From: CAVPGH01 sp046726955
GTDB taxonomy: Bacteria; Acidobacteriota; Vicinamibacteria; Fen-336
Assembly (NCBI GenBank): GCA_046726955.1
Contig: JBKPBQ010000289.1
Coordinates: forward strand, 1-12,034
Direction: 5' to 3'
Length of the DNA: 12,034 nt
Below are positions 1 to 6,876 of the stretch, piece by piece. The number at the start of each line of letters is the position of its first letter. The stretch's first letter is position 1. The translations under genes and the position numbers were made by a program. The notes beneath the pieces are model-generated. The model did not search any database. It worked only from the letters and a program-made list of their open reading frames with translations, and was not told where the DNA came from.

Positions 1-2796
1 GTCTACTACTATCCCGAATTCGAGCAGCACCTCTCCCGCCTGGTGTCCTACCTGGAGAGCGCCTACTTGAAGCTCTCCACCGGCCTCAAGCACGAGCTGG
101 CGCAGCCCACCCCCGCCATCCTCTACAAGACCCACTCCGAGTTCGAGCAGACGAACCTCTACCCGACGTTCGTGCCCGAGGGCGTCCTCGCGTTCGCGGA
201 GCCGCTGCGCGGACGCCTCGTCCTCCCCATCGACGAGCCGCCGGACAAGCTGAACGGCCTCATCCAGCACGAGCTCACGCACGTGTTCGCGTTCGACCTC
301 ATCCCCCGCACCCTCATCCAGCGCGACATCCCGCTGTGGATCGACGAGGGCCTCGCCGACTACTTCCGGGGGGCCTGGGATCCGCTCGACCTGATGATGA
401 TCCGCGACGCCGCGATCACCGACCAGATCCCCAAGCTGTCCAAGGCCGAGTTCCAGGCCTTCTCGGGGCGGCTCGTCTACAACATGGGCCACGCCGCGTT
501 CGAGTTCATGGAATCGCGCTACGGCAAGGAGGGGATCCGGCAGTTCCTGTACACCATGCGCAAGGGGATCCTCGGCGGGTCCACCGACGACATCTACAAG
601 CAGGCGTTCCGCACGACCCCCGAGGACTTCGACGAGGCGTTCGACAAGTGGCTGAAGGAGCGCTTCAAGCCCTTCCGCGACAAGCAGCAGCCCAGCGACT
701 ACGGCAAGAACCTGTCGCCGAACCCCGAGAAGACGCCGTACACGCAGGTCTTCGCCTTCGCCCCCAGCCCCTCCGGGGAGATCGTGGCCGCGCTCACCGC
801 CAACCGCAGCGAGGGCGCGGCGGAGATCGTGCTCATCTCCACGCGCGACGGCAGCGTGATCAAGAACATCTCCGCGGGGGTGCGCGGCGACTACGAGAAC
901 CTCTCGATCAACGAGAACTTCGTGGCCGGGCGCACGATCAGCTTCGACCCTCGCGGGGACAGCATCGCCTTCTTCGGCCGGGTCGGGAAGGGGCGAACGC
1001 TCTTCCTCGCTTCCGTGCTCGGGGACAAGATCATCGAGAAGTTCAAGATCGAGGGGCTCGACCTGCCCCAGGCCCCGTGCGTGCTGCCCGACGGCCGGGG
1101 TGTCCTCTTCGCCGCGCTCAGGGAAGGCGTCTCCGACATCTACCACCTCGACTTCGAGAGCGGCAAGGTCAAGAACCTGACGCAGGACCCGTACGCGGAC
1201 ACCGACCCCCAGATCTCGCCGGATGGGACGCTCGTCGTCTACACGCGGCGCATCAGCGGGTTCGACAAGGTTTACTCCTTCCCCCTCGCCGACCCGTCGC
1301 GCAAGACGCAGCTCACGTTCGGCGCGTTCAACGACTCCGCGCCCTCGTTCTCGACCGACGGGCGCAAGATCTACTACTCGTCGGACGAAGACGACGACAT
1401 CCCGAACCTGCGTGCGCTCGACCTGCAGACCGGCATCATCCAGCAGTTCACGGACGTGCTCGGCGGGAACATGGCCCCCGCCCCCCTCAAGACCAAGCAG
1501 GGCGACCGCCTCGCCTTCATCACCTACTACAAGGGCGAGTTCCAGCTCCACACCAGGGACCTCACGGAGCCGATCAAAGAGGTGGAGCAGGAGGTGCAGT
1601 CCGCGGCCGAGGGCCTCGTGGATTTCCAGCCCGACGTCAGCCACCAGGTGATCCCCGAGAACAAGCGGCGGAAGAAGCTCTTCGAGGGCCTCTACCTCGA
1701 GGGCCGCCCGCCGCTGAACGTGGGCGTCACCTCGAGCGGCGACTTCTTCGGTGGCACCCAGGTCGCGCTTACCGACGTGCTCGGCGACCAGAACTTCACG
1801 TTCACCGTGCTGTCGGTGCGGGAGTTCCGCACCTACGAAGGCAGCTACATCAACCTCGCGAAGCGCCTGCACTACGGGTTCAGCGGCTACGACTACACGC
1901 GCTTCTACTACGCGAACCCCTATGGCCTCACGAACGCCTACGCGTTCCGCGAGGGCGCGATCGCCACCGAGCGGTACACGGGCGGGCAGCTCATCGCGCA
2001 GTACCCGCTCGACAAGTTCCGGCGCATCGACTTCGGAGCGGGCATCGTCCACCTCAAGCAGCAGTACGAGAACCCCGACGCCCAGGCCCAGGTCTGCGCG
2101 CAGGCCGCGGCCCAGGGGCTCCAGTGCTACCTCAGCACCGGGACGCTCGTGCCCTTCACCGGCGCCCTCACCCAGGAGACGACCAAGTTCGCGGAGTTCG
2201 GTCCCCTCACCGGGAGCACCTTCAACATCGGCTTCGAGGTCTCGCCCAAGATCGGGAGCACGCTCTCGCGCTACTCGTTCCAGGCCGACCTCCGGAAGTA
2301 CCTGCGGCTCGGCTCCACGAGCACGCTGCTCGCCTTCCGCGGCAAGGGCTTCTACTCGAGCGGCGACAACCCCGCGATCTTCTACTTCGGCGGCAACCAG
2401 GAGCTCCGCGGCTATCCCTACCTCGGCTTCGTGGGCTCGCGCGGCTTCTTCGCGAACGTCGAACTGCGGCTGCCCGTCATCAACCTCGCGGCGACGCCCA
2501 TCGGCATCCTCGGCCCGATCCGCGGGACCGGGTACTTCGGGATCGGCGGCGCGAGCTTCGGCGGGCAGAGCTACACGTTCGGCACGAGCGACCCCGGCAT
2601 CTCGTACGTCAAGGACCCGATCTTCGGCGAGCCCGTGGACGGCTTCCACCTCGTGGACGGGCGGGCGTCCTTCGGGTTCGGCCTCCAGGTCTTCTTCCTC
2701 GGCTACCCGCTGCATTTCGACTGGACGAAGTTCACCGACCTCAAGGTCGTCTCCCAGGGCTGGCAGTTCAGCTTCTGGATCGGGTACGACTTCTAG
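1..2796 (+). CDS. Metalloprotease (MA-like) / TolB-type propeller / Omp85-type outer-membrane barrel fusion, 5' truncated
   Basis: The reading frame is open from base 1, so the start and any signal peptide lie outside the window; 931 codons are visible and GTG 43 is only an internal codon. Numbering from base 1, residues 90-94 are HELTH and E116 follows in WIDEGLADYF, the HExxH...E arrangement of a gluzincin zinc protease (peptidase MA-like). Residues about 235-510 hold PD40/TolB-like propeller repeats such as ISPDGTLVVYTRR and STDGRKIYYSSDEDD. From about 565 to the end the sequence alternates like a beta-barrel, contains the Omp85 surface-antigen hallmark ELRGY (801-805), and ends in FWIGYDF with a terminal Phe, as expected for a BAM substrate. 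No POTRA-like segment is recognisable in the visible part. I infer an outer-membrane protein with a periplasmic protease and propeller; the substrate is unknown. The architecture is well supported, the role is not. Confidence 0.85.
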   Translation, partial: VYYYPEFEQHLSRLVSYLESAYLKLSTGLKHELAQPTPAILYKTHSEFEQTNLYPTFVPEGVLAFAEPLRGRLVLPIDEPPDKLNGLIQHELTHVFAFDLIPRTLIQRDIPLWIDEGLADYFRGAWDPLDLMMIRDAAITDQIPKLSKAEFQAFSGRLVYNMGHAAFEFMESRYGKEGIRQFLYTMRKGILGGSTDDIYKQAFRTTPEDFDEAFDKWLKERFKPFRDKQQPSDYGKNLSPNPEKTPYTQVFAFAPSPSGEIVAALTANRSEGAAEIVLISTRDGSVIKNISAGVRGDYENLSINENFVAGRTISFDPRGDSIAFFGRVGKGRTLFLASVLGDKIIEKFKIEGLDLPQAPCVLPDGRGVLFAALREGVSDIYHLDFESGKVKNLTQDPYADTDPQISPDGTLVVYTRRISGFDKVYSFPLADPSRKTQLTFGAFNDSAPSFSTDGRKIYYSSDEDDDIPNLRALDLQTGIIQQFTDVLGGNMAPAPLKTKQGDRLAFITYYKGEFQLHTRDLTEPIKEVEQEVQSAAEGLVDFQPDVSHQVIPENKRRKKLFEGLYLEGRPPLNVGVTSSGDFFGGTQVALTDVLGDQNFTFTVLSVREFRTYEGSYINLAKRLHYGFSGYDYTRFYYANPYGLTNAYAFREGAIATERYTGGQLIAQYPLDKFRRIDFGAGIVHLKQQYENPDAQAQVCAQAAAQGLQCYLSTGTLVPFTGALTQETTKFAEFGPLTGSTFNIGFEVSPKIGSTLSRYSFQADLRKYLRLGSTSTLLAFRGKGFYSSGDNPAIFYFGGNQELRGYPYLGFVGSRGFFANVELRLPVINLAATPIGILGPIRGTGYFGIGGASFGGQSYTFGTSDPGISYVKDPIFGEPVDGFHLVDGRASFGFGLQVFFLGYPLHFDWTKFTDLKVVSQGWQFSFWIGYDF

Positions 2797-2830
2797 GCAC
2801 CCCGGCCCGCTAACTCCAAGAGACTCAATC

Positions 2831-2842
2831 CCGGACGTCCGG
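2831..2842. repeat. 12-bp perfect palindrome just upstream of the rplU promoter
   Basis: CCGGACGTCCGG is a perfect palindrome ending 7 bases before the proposed -35 box of rplU. It could be an operator. It makes a poor terminator for the barrel gene because there is no separate loop and no following T run. In GC-rich DNA a 12-bp palindrome can occur by chance. Confidence 0.4.
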
Positions 2843-2849
2843 CCCTGGT

Positions 2850-2879
2850 TTGACGCCGGCTTGGGGCCTGTGGTAACGT
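2850..2879 (+). promoter_or_regulatory. Candidate sigma-70-type promoter for the rplU operon
   Basis: TTGACG (2850-2855, five of six matches to the -35 consensus) is followed after 18 bases by TAACGT (2874-2879), a weak -10 in a TGGTAACGT context. Transcription would start near 2886, about 30 nt before the rplU GTG. It is the only gap before the ribosomal cluster, so a promoter is expected here. The -35 is good; the -10 is uncertain. Confidence 0.5.
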
Positions 2880-2916
2880 CTGGAGTTTCGCGGATGTCCT
2901 CGGGAGGCGAGAAACC

Positions 2917-3228
2917 GTGTACGCGATCGTGAAGTCGGGCGGCAAGCAGTACCGGGTCCAGCCGGGGGACGTCGTCCGTCTGGAGGCGCTCGAGGGAGAG
3001 GTCGGCTCGACCGTCACCCTCGGCGAGGTTCTCCTCTGCGGAGGAGACGACGGCATCAAGGTGGGCTCTCCTCGCGTCGAGAGCGCGAAGGTCGAGGCGA
3101 CGGTCGTCGAGCAGGGCCGGGGGGCCAAGATCCGGGTCTTCAAGTACAAGAAGCGGAAGCACTACCGGCGGACGCGAGGTCACCGGCAGGCGTTCACCGC
3201 GGTACGCATCGACAAAGTACTGGCCTGA
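2917..3228 (+). CDS. rplU: 50S ribosomal protein L21
   Basis: A 103-aa protein of normal L21 length, with the family's opening (MYAIVKSGGKQYRVQPGD) and the basic C-terminal half (KYKKRKHYRRTRGHRQ) that binds 23S rRNA in the large subunit. The GTG start at 2917 is supported by GGAGG at 2903-2907, 9 bases upstream, and by the conserved N-terminus beginning exactly there. It heads the rplU-rpmA-obgE cluster found in most bacteria and is probably transcribed from the promoter at 2850-2879. Confidence 0.97.
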   Translation: MYAIVKSGGKQYRVQPGDVVRLEALEGEVGSTVTLGEVLLCGGDDGIKVGSPRVESAKVEATVVEQGRGAKIRVFKYKKRKHYRRTRGHRQAFTAVRIDKVLA

Positions 3229-3241
3229 GGCAGGTTGAGAA

Positions 3242-3502
3242 ATGGCGCACAAGAAAGGTCAAGGTTCCAGCCGCAACGGCCGGGACAGCAACTCGCAGCG
3301 GCTGGGCGTGAAGCGCTTCGGCGGGGAGATGGTGACGGGCGGCACGATCATCCTCCGCCAGCACGGCACCAAGTGGAAGCCCGGCAAGAACGTGGGCCTC
3401 GGCAAGGACCACACGCTCTTCGCGCTTCTGGACGGCGTCGTCCGCTTCGAGGACCACGGGACGCGCGGGCTGCGCGTGAGCGTCCTTCCCGCCGCGAGCT
3501 AG
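3242..3502 (+). CDS. rpmA: 50S ribosomal protein L27
   Basis: An 86-aa L27 with the conserved MAHKKGQGSSRNGRDSNSQR start, GTKWKPG and GLGKDHTLFAL. Its N-terminal tail reaches the peptidyl-transferase centre of the ribosome. There is no extra N-terminal cleavage peptide of the Firmicutes kind: AHKKG directly follows the initiator Met. It begins 13 nt after rplU, with GAGG overlapping the rplU stop and a nearer CAGG at 3231-3234, so it is co-transcribed with rplU. Confidence 0.97.
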   Translation: MAHKKGQGSSRNGRDSNSQRLGVKRFGGEMVTGGTIILRQHGTKWKPGKNVGLGKDHTLFALLDGVVRFEDHGTRGLRVSVLPAAS

Positions 3503-3516
3503 TGGAGTAGAGCCAG

Positions 3517-3532
3517 CCGCCCGCGCGGGCGG
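3517..3532. repeat. 16-bp perfect GC palindrome in the rpmA-obgE gap, over the expected obgE ribosome binding site
   Basis: CCGCCCGCGCGGGCGG reads identically on both strands and ends 5 bases before the obgE ATG. In RNA it can fold as a 6-bp all-GC stem with a 4-base loop. It occupies the position where a Shine-Dalgarno sequence should be; the nearest purine-rich motif (GTGGAG, about 3502-3507) is some 30 bases from the ATG. It may limit obgE translation or slow transcription. No T run follows, so it is not a standard terminator. Confidence 0.55.
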
Positions 3533-3537
3533 TCGCC

Positions 3538-4563
3538 ATGTTCGTCGATCGCGTCAAGATCTTCGTGAAGGGCGGCAATGGCGGGAACGGCTGCGTCAGC
3601 TTCCGCCGCGAGCCCTACGTCCCCCGCGGCGGTCCGGACGGCGGCGTGGGCGGGAAGGGCGGCGACGTCGTCCTCGTGGGCGTGGCCCATCAGAACACGC
3701 TGCTGCCGCTGCGCTACCACCGCGAGTTCCGCGCCGAGCGCGGCGAGCACGGCGGTCCGCAGAACCGCACGGGCCGCAGCGCCGAAGACCTCGTCGTGTC
3801 CGTACCTCCGGGAACGACCGCCCGCGAGGAAGAGACCGGGACGGAGCTGGGAGAAGTCCTGCGCGAGGGAGACAGGCTCGTCGTGGCCCGCGGCGGCCGC
3901 GGCGGGCGGGGCAACCGGTCCTACCTTTCGAACCGCAACCGCGCGCCCGCAGAGGCCGAACCGGGCCAGCCCGGCGAGGAGCGCTGGCTGCAGCTCGACC
4001 TCAAGCTGATCGCCGACGTGGGGCTCCTCGGCCTTCCCAACGCCGGCAAGTCGACGCTCCTCTCGCGGATCTCCTCGGCGCGCCCCAAGGTCGGCGACTA
4101 TCCCTTCACGACCGTGACTCCCGTGCTCGGGGTGGTGGAGGTGGACGACAGCAGCTACGTGGCCGCCGACATCCCCGGCATCATCGAGGGCGCCCACGCC
4201 GGCGCGGGCCTCGGCCTCCACTTCCTCCGCCACGTGGAGAGGACGCGCGTCCTCCTGCACGTGGTCGACGCCTCGGGGACGAGCGGCCGCGACCCCGTCG
4301 AGGACCTCGGCCTCGTGCGCGACGAGGTGAGGCGCTGGGACGAGACGCTCCTCGACCGGCCGCAGCTCGTGGCCGCGACCAAGCGGGACGCCGTCTCCGA
4401 TCCCGACCCGCTTCCCGATCTCGTGCGGGCCGCGCGCGGCCTCGGCCTGGAGGTCGTCCCCGTCTCCGCGGTCGCGGGCACCGGCCTGGCCGAGCTGAAG
4501 CGCGCCTTGCTGCGCCACGTGGAGACGAGCCGGGAGAGTACTCTCGCGGTGGAGCAGCTTTGA
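3538..4563 (+). CDS. obgE: Obg family GTPase ObgE/CgtA, short form
   Basis: A 341-aa Obg GTPase that acts in 50S subunit maturation and links growth to GTP and (p)ppGpp. The N-terminal glycine-rich Obg fold (about residues 1-155) opens with MFVDRVKIFVKGGNGGNGCVSF. The G domain follows: G1 GLPNAGKST (165-173), G2 region YPFTTVTP, G3 DIPGIIEGA (from D211), G4 TKRD (281-284) and G5-like SAVAGTG. G4 has Thr where most Obg proteins have Asn (NKxD), a tolerated variant in P-loop GTPases. The protein stops after the G domain, so the OCT domain of Bacillus Obg is absent. ATG 3538 is the only usable start, because an in-frame TAG lies at 3508-3510. The stop overlaps the nadD start. Confidence 0.96.
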   Translation: MFVDRVKIFVKGGNGGNGCVSFRREPYVPRGGPDGGVGGKGGDVVLVGVAHQNTLLPLRYHREFRAERGEHGGPQNRTGRSAEDLVVSVPPGTTAREEETGTELGEVLREGDRLVVARGGRGGRGNRSYLSNRNRAPAEAEPGQPGEERWLQLDLKLIADVGLLGLPNAGKSTLLSRISSARPKVGDYPFTTVTPVLGVVEVDDSSYVAADIPGIIEGAHAGAGLGLHFLRHVERTRVLLHVVDASGTSGRDPVEDLGLVRDEVRRWDETLLDRPQLVAATKRDAVSDPDPLPDLVRAARGLGLEVVPVSAVAGTGLAELKRALLRHVETSRESTLAVEQL

Positions 4564-5174
4564 GAATCGGCCTCATGGGGGGCACCTTCGATCCCATCCA
4601 CCTCGGCCATCTCCGCGCCGCGGAGAGCGCGCGGGAGGCGCTCCGCCTCGATCGCGTCGCCTTCGTGCCCGCGGGCGTGCCCCCGCACCGCGAAGCCCCC
4701 CTCTCCGCCGCCCTCGACCGCTACGCGATGGTCGTCCTCGCCACCGCCGGACACGAGCACTTCGTGCCCTCGGACTTCGAGATCCGGCGCGAGGGGAAGA
4801 GCTTCACCGTGGACACGGTAGCCGCTCTCCTCGAGGCGGCGCCGGCCGACTCGATCACGGTGATCGTGGGCAGCGACACGTTCCCCGAGATGCCGACGTG
4901 GCGCGAGCCGGCGCGGCTGTTCTCGCTGGCCGAGGTCGCGGTCGTGGACCGACCGGGCGAGGAGGAGAAGCCTCTGCCTCCGCTGCCCCCGGGGGCGCGC
5001 GGGGTCGTGCGCGTGAAGGGCCCCGGCCTTTCCGTCTCCGCGACCGGCGTGCGCGAGCGTGTGCGGCGCGGCGAGAGCGTGCGCTACCTCGTGCCGGAGA
5101 CGGTCGCGGAGTACATCGCCAAGCGCGGGCTCTACGCGGCCGCGGCGTCCGTCGCCGCAGGAGGGGTCCGGTGA
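4560..5174 (+). CDS. nadD: Nicotinate-nucleotide adenylyltransferase
   Basis: A 204-aa enzyme that joins nicotinate mononucleotide and ATP to give deamido-NAD in NAD synthesis. The nucleotidyltransferase signature GGTFDPIHLGHL sits at residues 7-18, with the HxGH-type motif at its end. Mid-protein VIVGSDTFPEMPTWREP matches the family's GxDxxxxLxxW region, and SVSATGVRERV occupies the place of the usual ISSTxIR loop, slightly diverged. The start is TTG at 4560, overlapping the obgE stop (TTGA), with GGTGGAG about 5 bases upstream. The next in-frame ATG (4575) would cut into the first beta strand. The obgE-nadD-rsfS order is typical. Confidence 0.93.
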   Translation: MRIGLMGGTFDPIHLGHLRAAESAREALRLDRVAFVPAGVPPHREAPLSAALDRYAMVVLATAGHEHFVPSDFEIRREGKSFTVDTVAALLEAAPADSITVIVGSDTFPEMPTWREPARLFSLAEVAVVDRPGEEEKPLPPLPPGARGVVRVKGPGLSVSATGVRERVRRGESVRYLVPETVAEYIAKRGLYAAAASVAAGGVR

Positions 5175-5515
5175 GCCTGCCCAAGGCACTCGAGCTCGCG
5201 GTGAAGGCCGCGCTGGACAAGAAGGCGGAGGACCCGGTCCTCCTCGACCTGCGGCAGGCCACGGCCTTCACGGACTACTTCCTCCTCCTCTCCGGCACGA
5301 ATCCCAAGCAGCTCGTGGCCATGGCCGACGCCGTGCTCGAGACGCTGAAGGCCGCGGGCCGCCGCCCGGACCACGTCGAGGGCTACCCGCGCCAGGAGTG
5401 GATCCTCCTCGACTACGGCTCGTTCGTCGTCCACATCTTCAGCAAGCGCACGCGCGAGTTCTACGACCTCGAGCGGCTGTGGGGCGCGGCCACGCGCGTG
5501 GAGCTCGCGGGATGA
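5171..5515 (+). CDS. rsfS: Ribosomal silencing factor RsfS (DUF143)
   Basis: A 114-aa RsfS that binds L14 on the 50S subunit and blocks subunit joining when nutrients are scarce. Family landmarks are DPVLLDLRQATAFTDYFLL, SGTNPKQL, HVEGYPRQEWILLDYG and VVHIFSKRTREFYDLERLW. The frame stays open upstream to 4898, but the true start is GTG 5171: it overlaps the nadD stop (GTGA), is preceded by a strong AGGAGGGG (5159-5166), and gives the family length. The stop overlaps the ATG of the next gene. Confidence 0.95.
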   Translation: MSLPKALELAVKAALDKKAEDPVLLDLRQATAFTDYFLLLSGTNPKQLVAMADAVLETLKAAGRRPDHVEGYPRQEWILLDYGSFVVHIFSKRTREFYDLERLWGAATRVELAG

Positions 5516-6465
5516 GCCAGGCGTTGAAGGAGGGGCTCCTCGAGGTGGTGGCGGAATCGCCCGCCATGCGCGAGCTCATGCCCATCGTGGTCCGGCTCGC
5601 CGAGGCGAAGAGTCCCGTCCTCCTCCAGGGAGAGAGCGGCACCGGCAAGGACCTCGTCGCGCACTGGCTCCACTACGGGGGACCGCGGCGCGACGGCCCC
5701 CTCATCAAGGTCCACTGCCCGAGCATCCCCGCCGACCTGCTGGAGTCCGAGCTCTTCGGACACGAGCGCGGCGCCTTCACCGACGCCCGCGCGGCCAAGG
5801 CGGGCAAGATCGAGATGGCGGCTTCTGGCACGCTCTACTTCGACCAGATCCAGGACCTCGGCCTGGCCCTGCAGGCCAAGCTGCTGCGGGTGGTCGAGGA
5901 GCGGAGGTTCGAGCGCGTGGGGGGCACGCGCACGATCGAGGTGGACGTGCGCTTCGTCGCCTCCTCGAACGTCGACCTCGCGCAGGCCGTGCGCGCCGGG
6001 CGGTTCCGCGAGGACCTCTTCCACCGGCTGAACGTCGTGCCCGTGAAGCTGCCCCCGCTGCGCACGCGCCGCGAGGACATCCTGCCCCTCGCCGAGCGCT
6101 TCCTGCTCCGCGAGCGCGAGAGGAAGAGCACGGCCGCCGCGGGCTTCGCGCCGGAGACGATCGACGCGCTGCGCGGCTACCACTGGCCGGGCAACGTCCG
6201 CGAGCTGCGCTCGGTGATCGAGCGCGCCGCCCTCTACGCGACGAGCGAGCTCGTGCCGCCCTCCGCGCTCCCGACCTCGATCCTGGAGCAGCCGTCGACG
6301 CTCTGGGCGGGACGGGACAGGCGGCCCACGCTCAAGGACGTGGAGCAGGCTTACATCCGCTACGTGCTGGACGCGTCGGGGGGCAGCCAGACGCGGGCGG
6401 CCGCGATACTCGGGATCAGCAGGAAGGCGCTGTGGGAGAAGCGCCGACGCTACGGGATCGGTTGA
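5512..6465 (+). CDS. PspF-like AAA+ sigma-54-type regulator with altered catalytic switch
   Basis: A 317-aa protein: AAA+ domain, then a Fis-type helix-turn-helix, with no N-terminal receiver or sensor domain (as in PspF). Start ATG 5512 overlaps the rsfS stop, with GGAG 8 bases upstream. Walker A is GESGTGKD (40-47), then ESELFGHE, GAFTDA (87-92), Walker B LYFDQ (D111, Q112), sensor-like VASSN, arginine-finger region FREDLFHRLN, and sensor II WPGNVREL. The DNA-binding helices lie at about 273-317 (GGSQTRAAAILGISRKALWEKRRRY). Three usually conserved positions differ: the Walker B Glu is Gln (Q112), its switch partner Asn is His (H68 in VHCPSI), and GAFTGA is GAFTDA. Family membership is firm. 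Whether it hydrolyses ATP normally or opens sigma-54 promoters is doubtful. A possible target is the sigma-54-like promoter before lpxC. Confidence 0.88.
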   Translation: MSQALKEGLLEVVAESPAMRELMPIVVRLAEAKSPVLLQGESGTGKDLVAHWLHYGGPRRDGPLIKVHCPSIPADLLESELFGHERGAFTDARAAKAGKIEMAASGTLYFDQIQDLGLALQAKLLRVVEERRFERVGGTRTIEVDVRFVASSNVDLAQAVRAGRFREDLFHRLNVVPVKLPPLRTRREDILPLAERFLLRERERKSTAAAGFAPETIDALRGYHWPGNVRELRSVIERAALYATSELVPPSALPTSILEQPSTLWAGRDRRPTLKDVEQAYIRYVLDASGGSQTRAAAILGISRKALWEKRRRYGIG

Positions 6466-6511
6466 GAGTCACGCCAACCCAGGAGGGCCCAGGGCGAAGG
6501 GACGAACGAGC

Positions 6512-6865
6512 ATGGAACAGAAGAAGGCGAAGACGTTCCGGGAGAAGCTTCTGCAGAAGAAGCACGACATTCTCGTGGCCTACAGCAAGAACACGGCCTA
6601 CGGCAAGGAGGCCGACGCGGACGGCGCGCAGGACGTGGCGGACAAGGCGTCCAACTCCTACACCAAGGAGTTCCTGTTCAGCCTGTCCAACACGGAGCGC
6701 GACGTGCTGCAGATGGTGGACGAGGCGCTCGACCGCATCGAGGACCGCAGCTTCGGGGTCTGCCTCTCCTGCGAGGACGAGATGAACCTGAAGCGCCTGG
6801 AAGCCGTACCCTGGGCCCGCCACTGCCTCTCCTGCCAGGAGAAGCAGGAAGCCGGGCTGCTCTGA
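6512..6865 (+). CDS. DksA/TraR-family zinc-finger transcription factor
   Basis: A 117-aa protein with a four-cysteine zinc finger, C84-x2-C87-x17-C105-x2-C108, in the DksA arrangement (FGVCLSC ... RHCLSC). The N-terminal part is helical and charged, and contains DVADKA (41-46), matching the DxxDxA motif that DksA places at its coiled-coil tip near the RNA polymerase active site. It is shorter than E. coli DksA (151 aa), so the coiled coil is likely shorter. It could tune rRNA and amino-acid promoters with ppGpp; that role is inferred from the family. Start ATG 6512 has GAAGGG at 6496-6501. It follows the AAA+ regulator by 46 nt with no clear promoter, so it is probably in the same transcript. 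Confidence 0.88.
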   Translation: MEQKKAKTFREKLLQKKHDILVAYSKNTAYGKEADADGAQDVADKASNSYTKEFLFSLSNTERDVLQMVDEALDRIEDRSFGVCLSCEDEMNLKRLEAVPWARHCLSCQEKQEAGLL

Positions 6866-6876
6866 CCGGTCCTGGC

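Noticed and set aside
336..2813. Very long open frame (825 codons) overlapping the barrel gene in another frame
   Set aside because: It is an Arg/Pro/Gly-rich shadow of a high-GC gene with no recognisable motif; the overlapped frame has clear protease, propeller and barrel signatures.
4378..4389. TKRD instead of NKxD in the Obg G4 motif as a sign of lost GTP specificity
   Set aside because: Thr at this position is an accepted [N/T]KxD variant and the other G motifs are intact; noted in the gene entry only.
3499..4518. 339-codon open frame antisense to obgE
   Set aside because: Low-complexity Ala/Gly/Arg/His-rich translation, mirror of the codon bias of obgE, with no ribosome binding site or family motif.
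4898..5170. Upstream extension of rsfS to ATG 4898
   Set aside because: It would overlap nadD by 277 bases with Arg/Gly/Pro-rich sequence; GTG 5171 has a strong ribosome binding site and gives the family length.
5059..5511. Upstream extension of the AAA+ regulator to ATG 5059, as a possible N-terminal sensor domain
   Set aside because: The extra sequence is an out-of-frame reading of nadD and rsfS; no sensor fold is visible, and ATG 5512 has a proper overlap and ribosome binding site.
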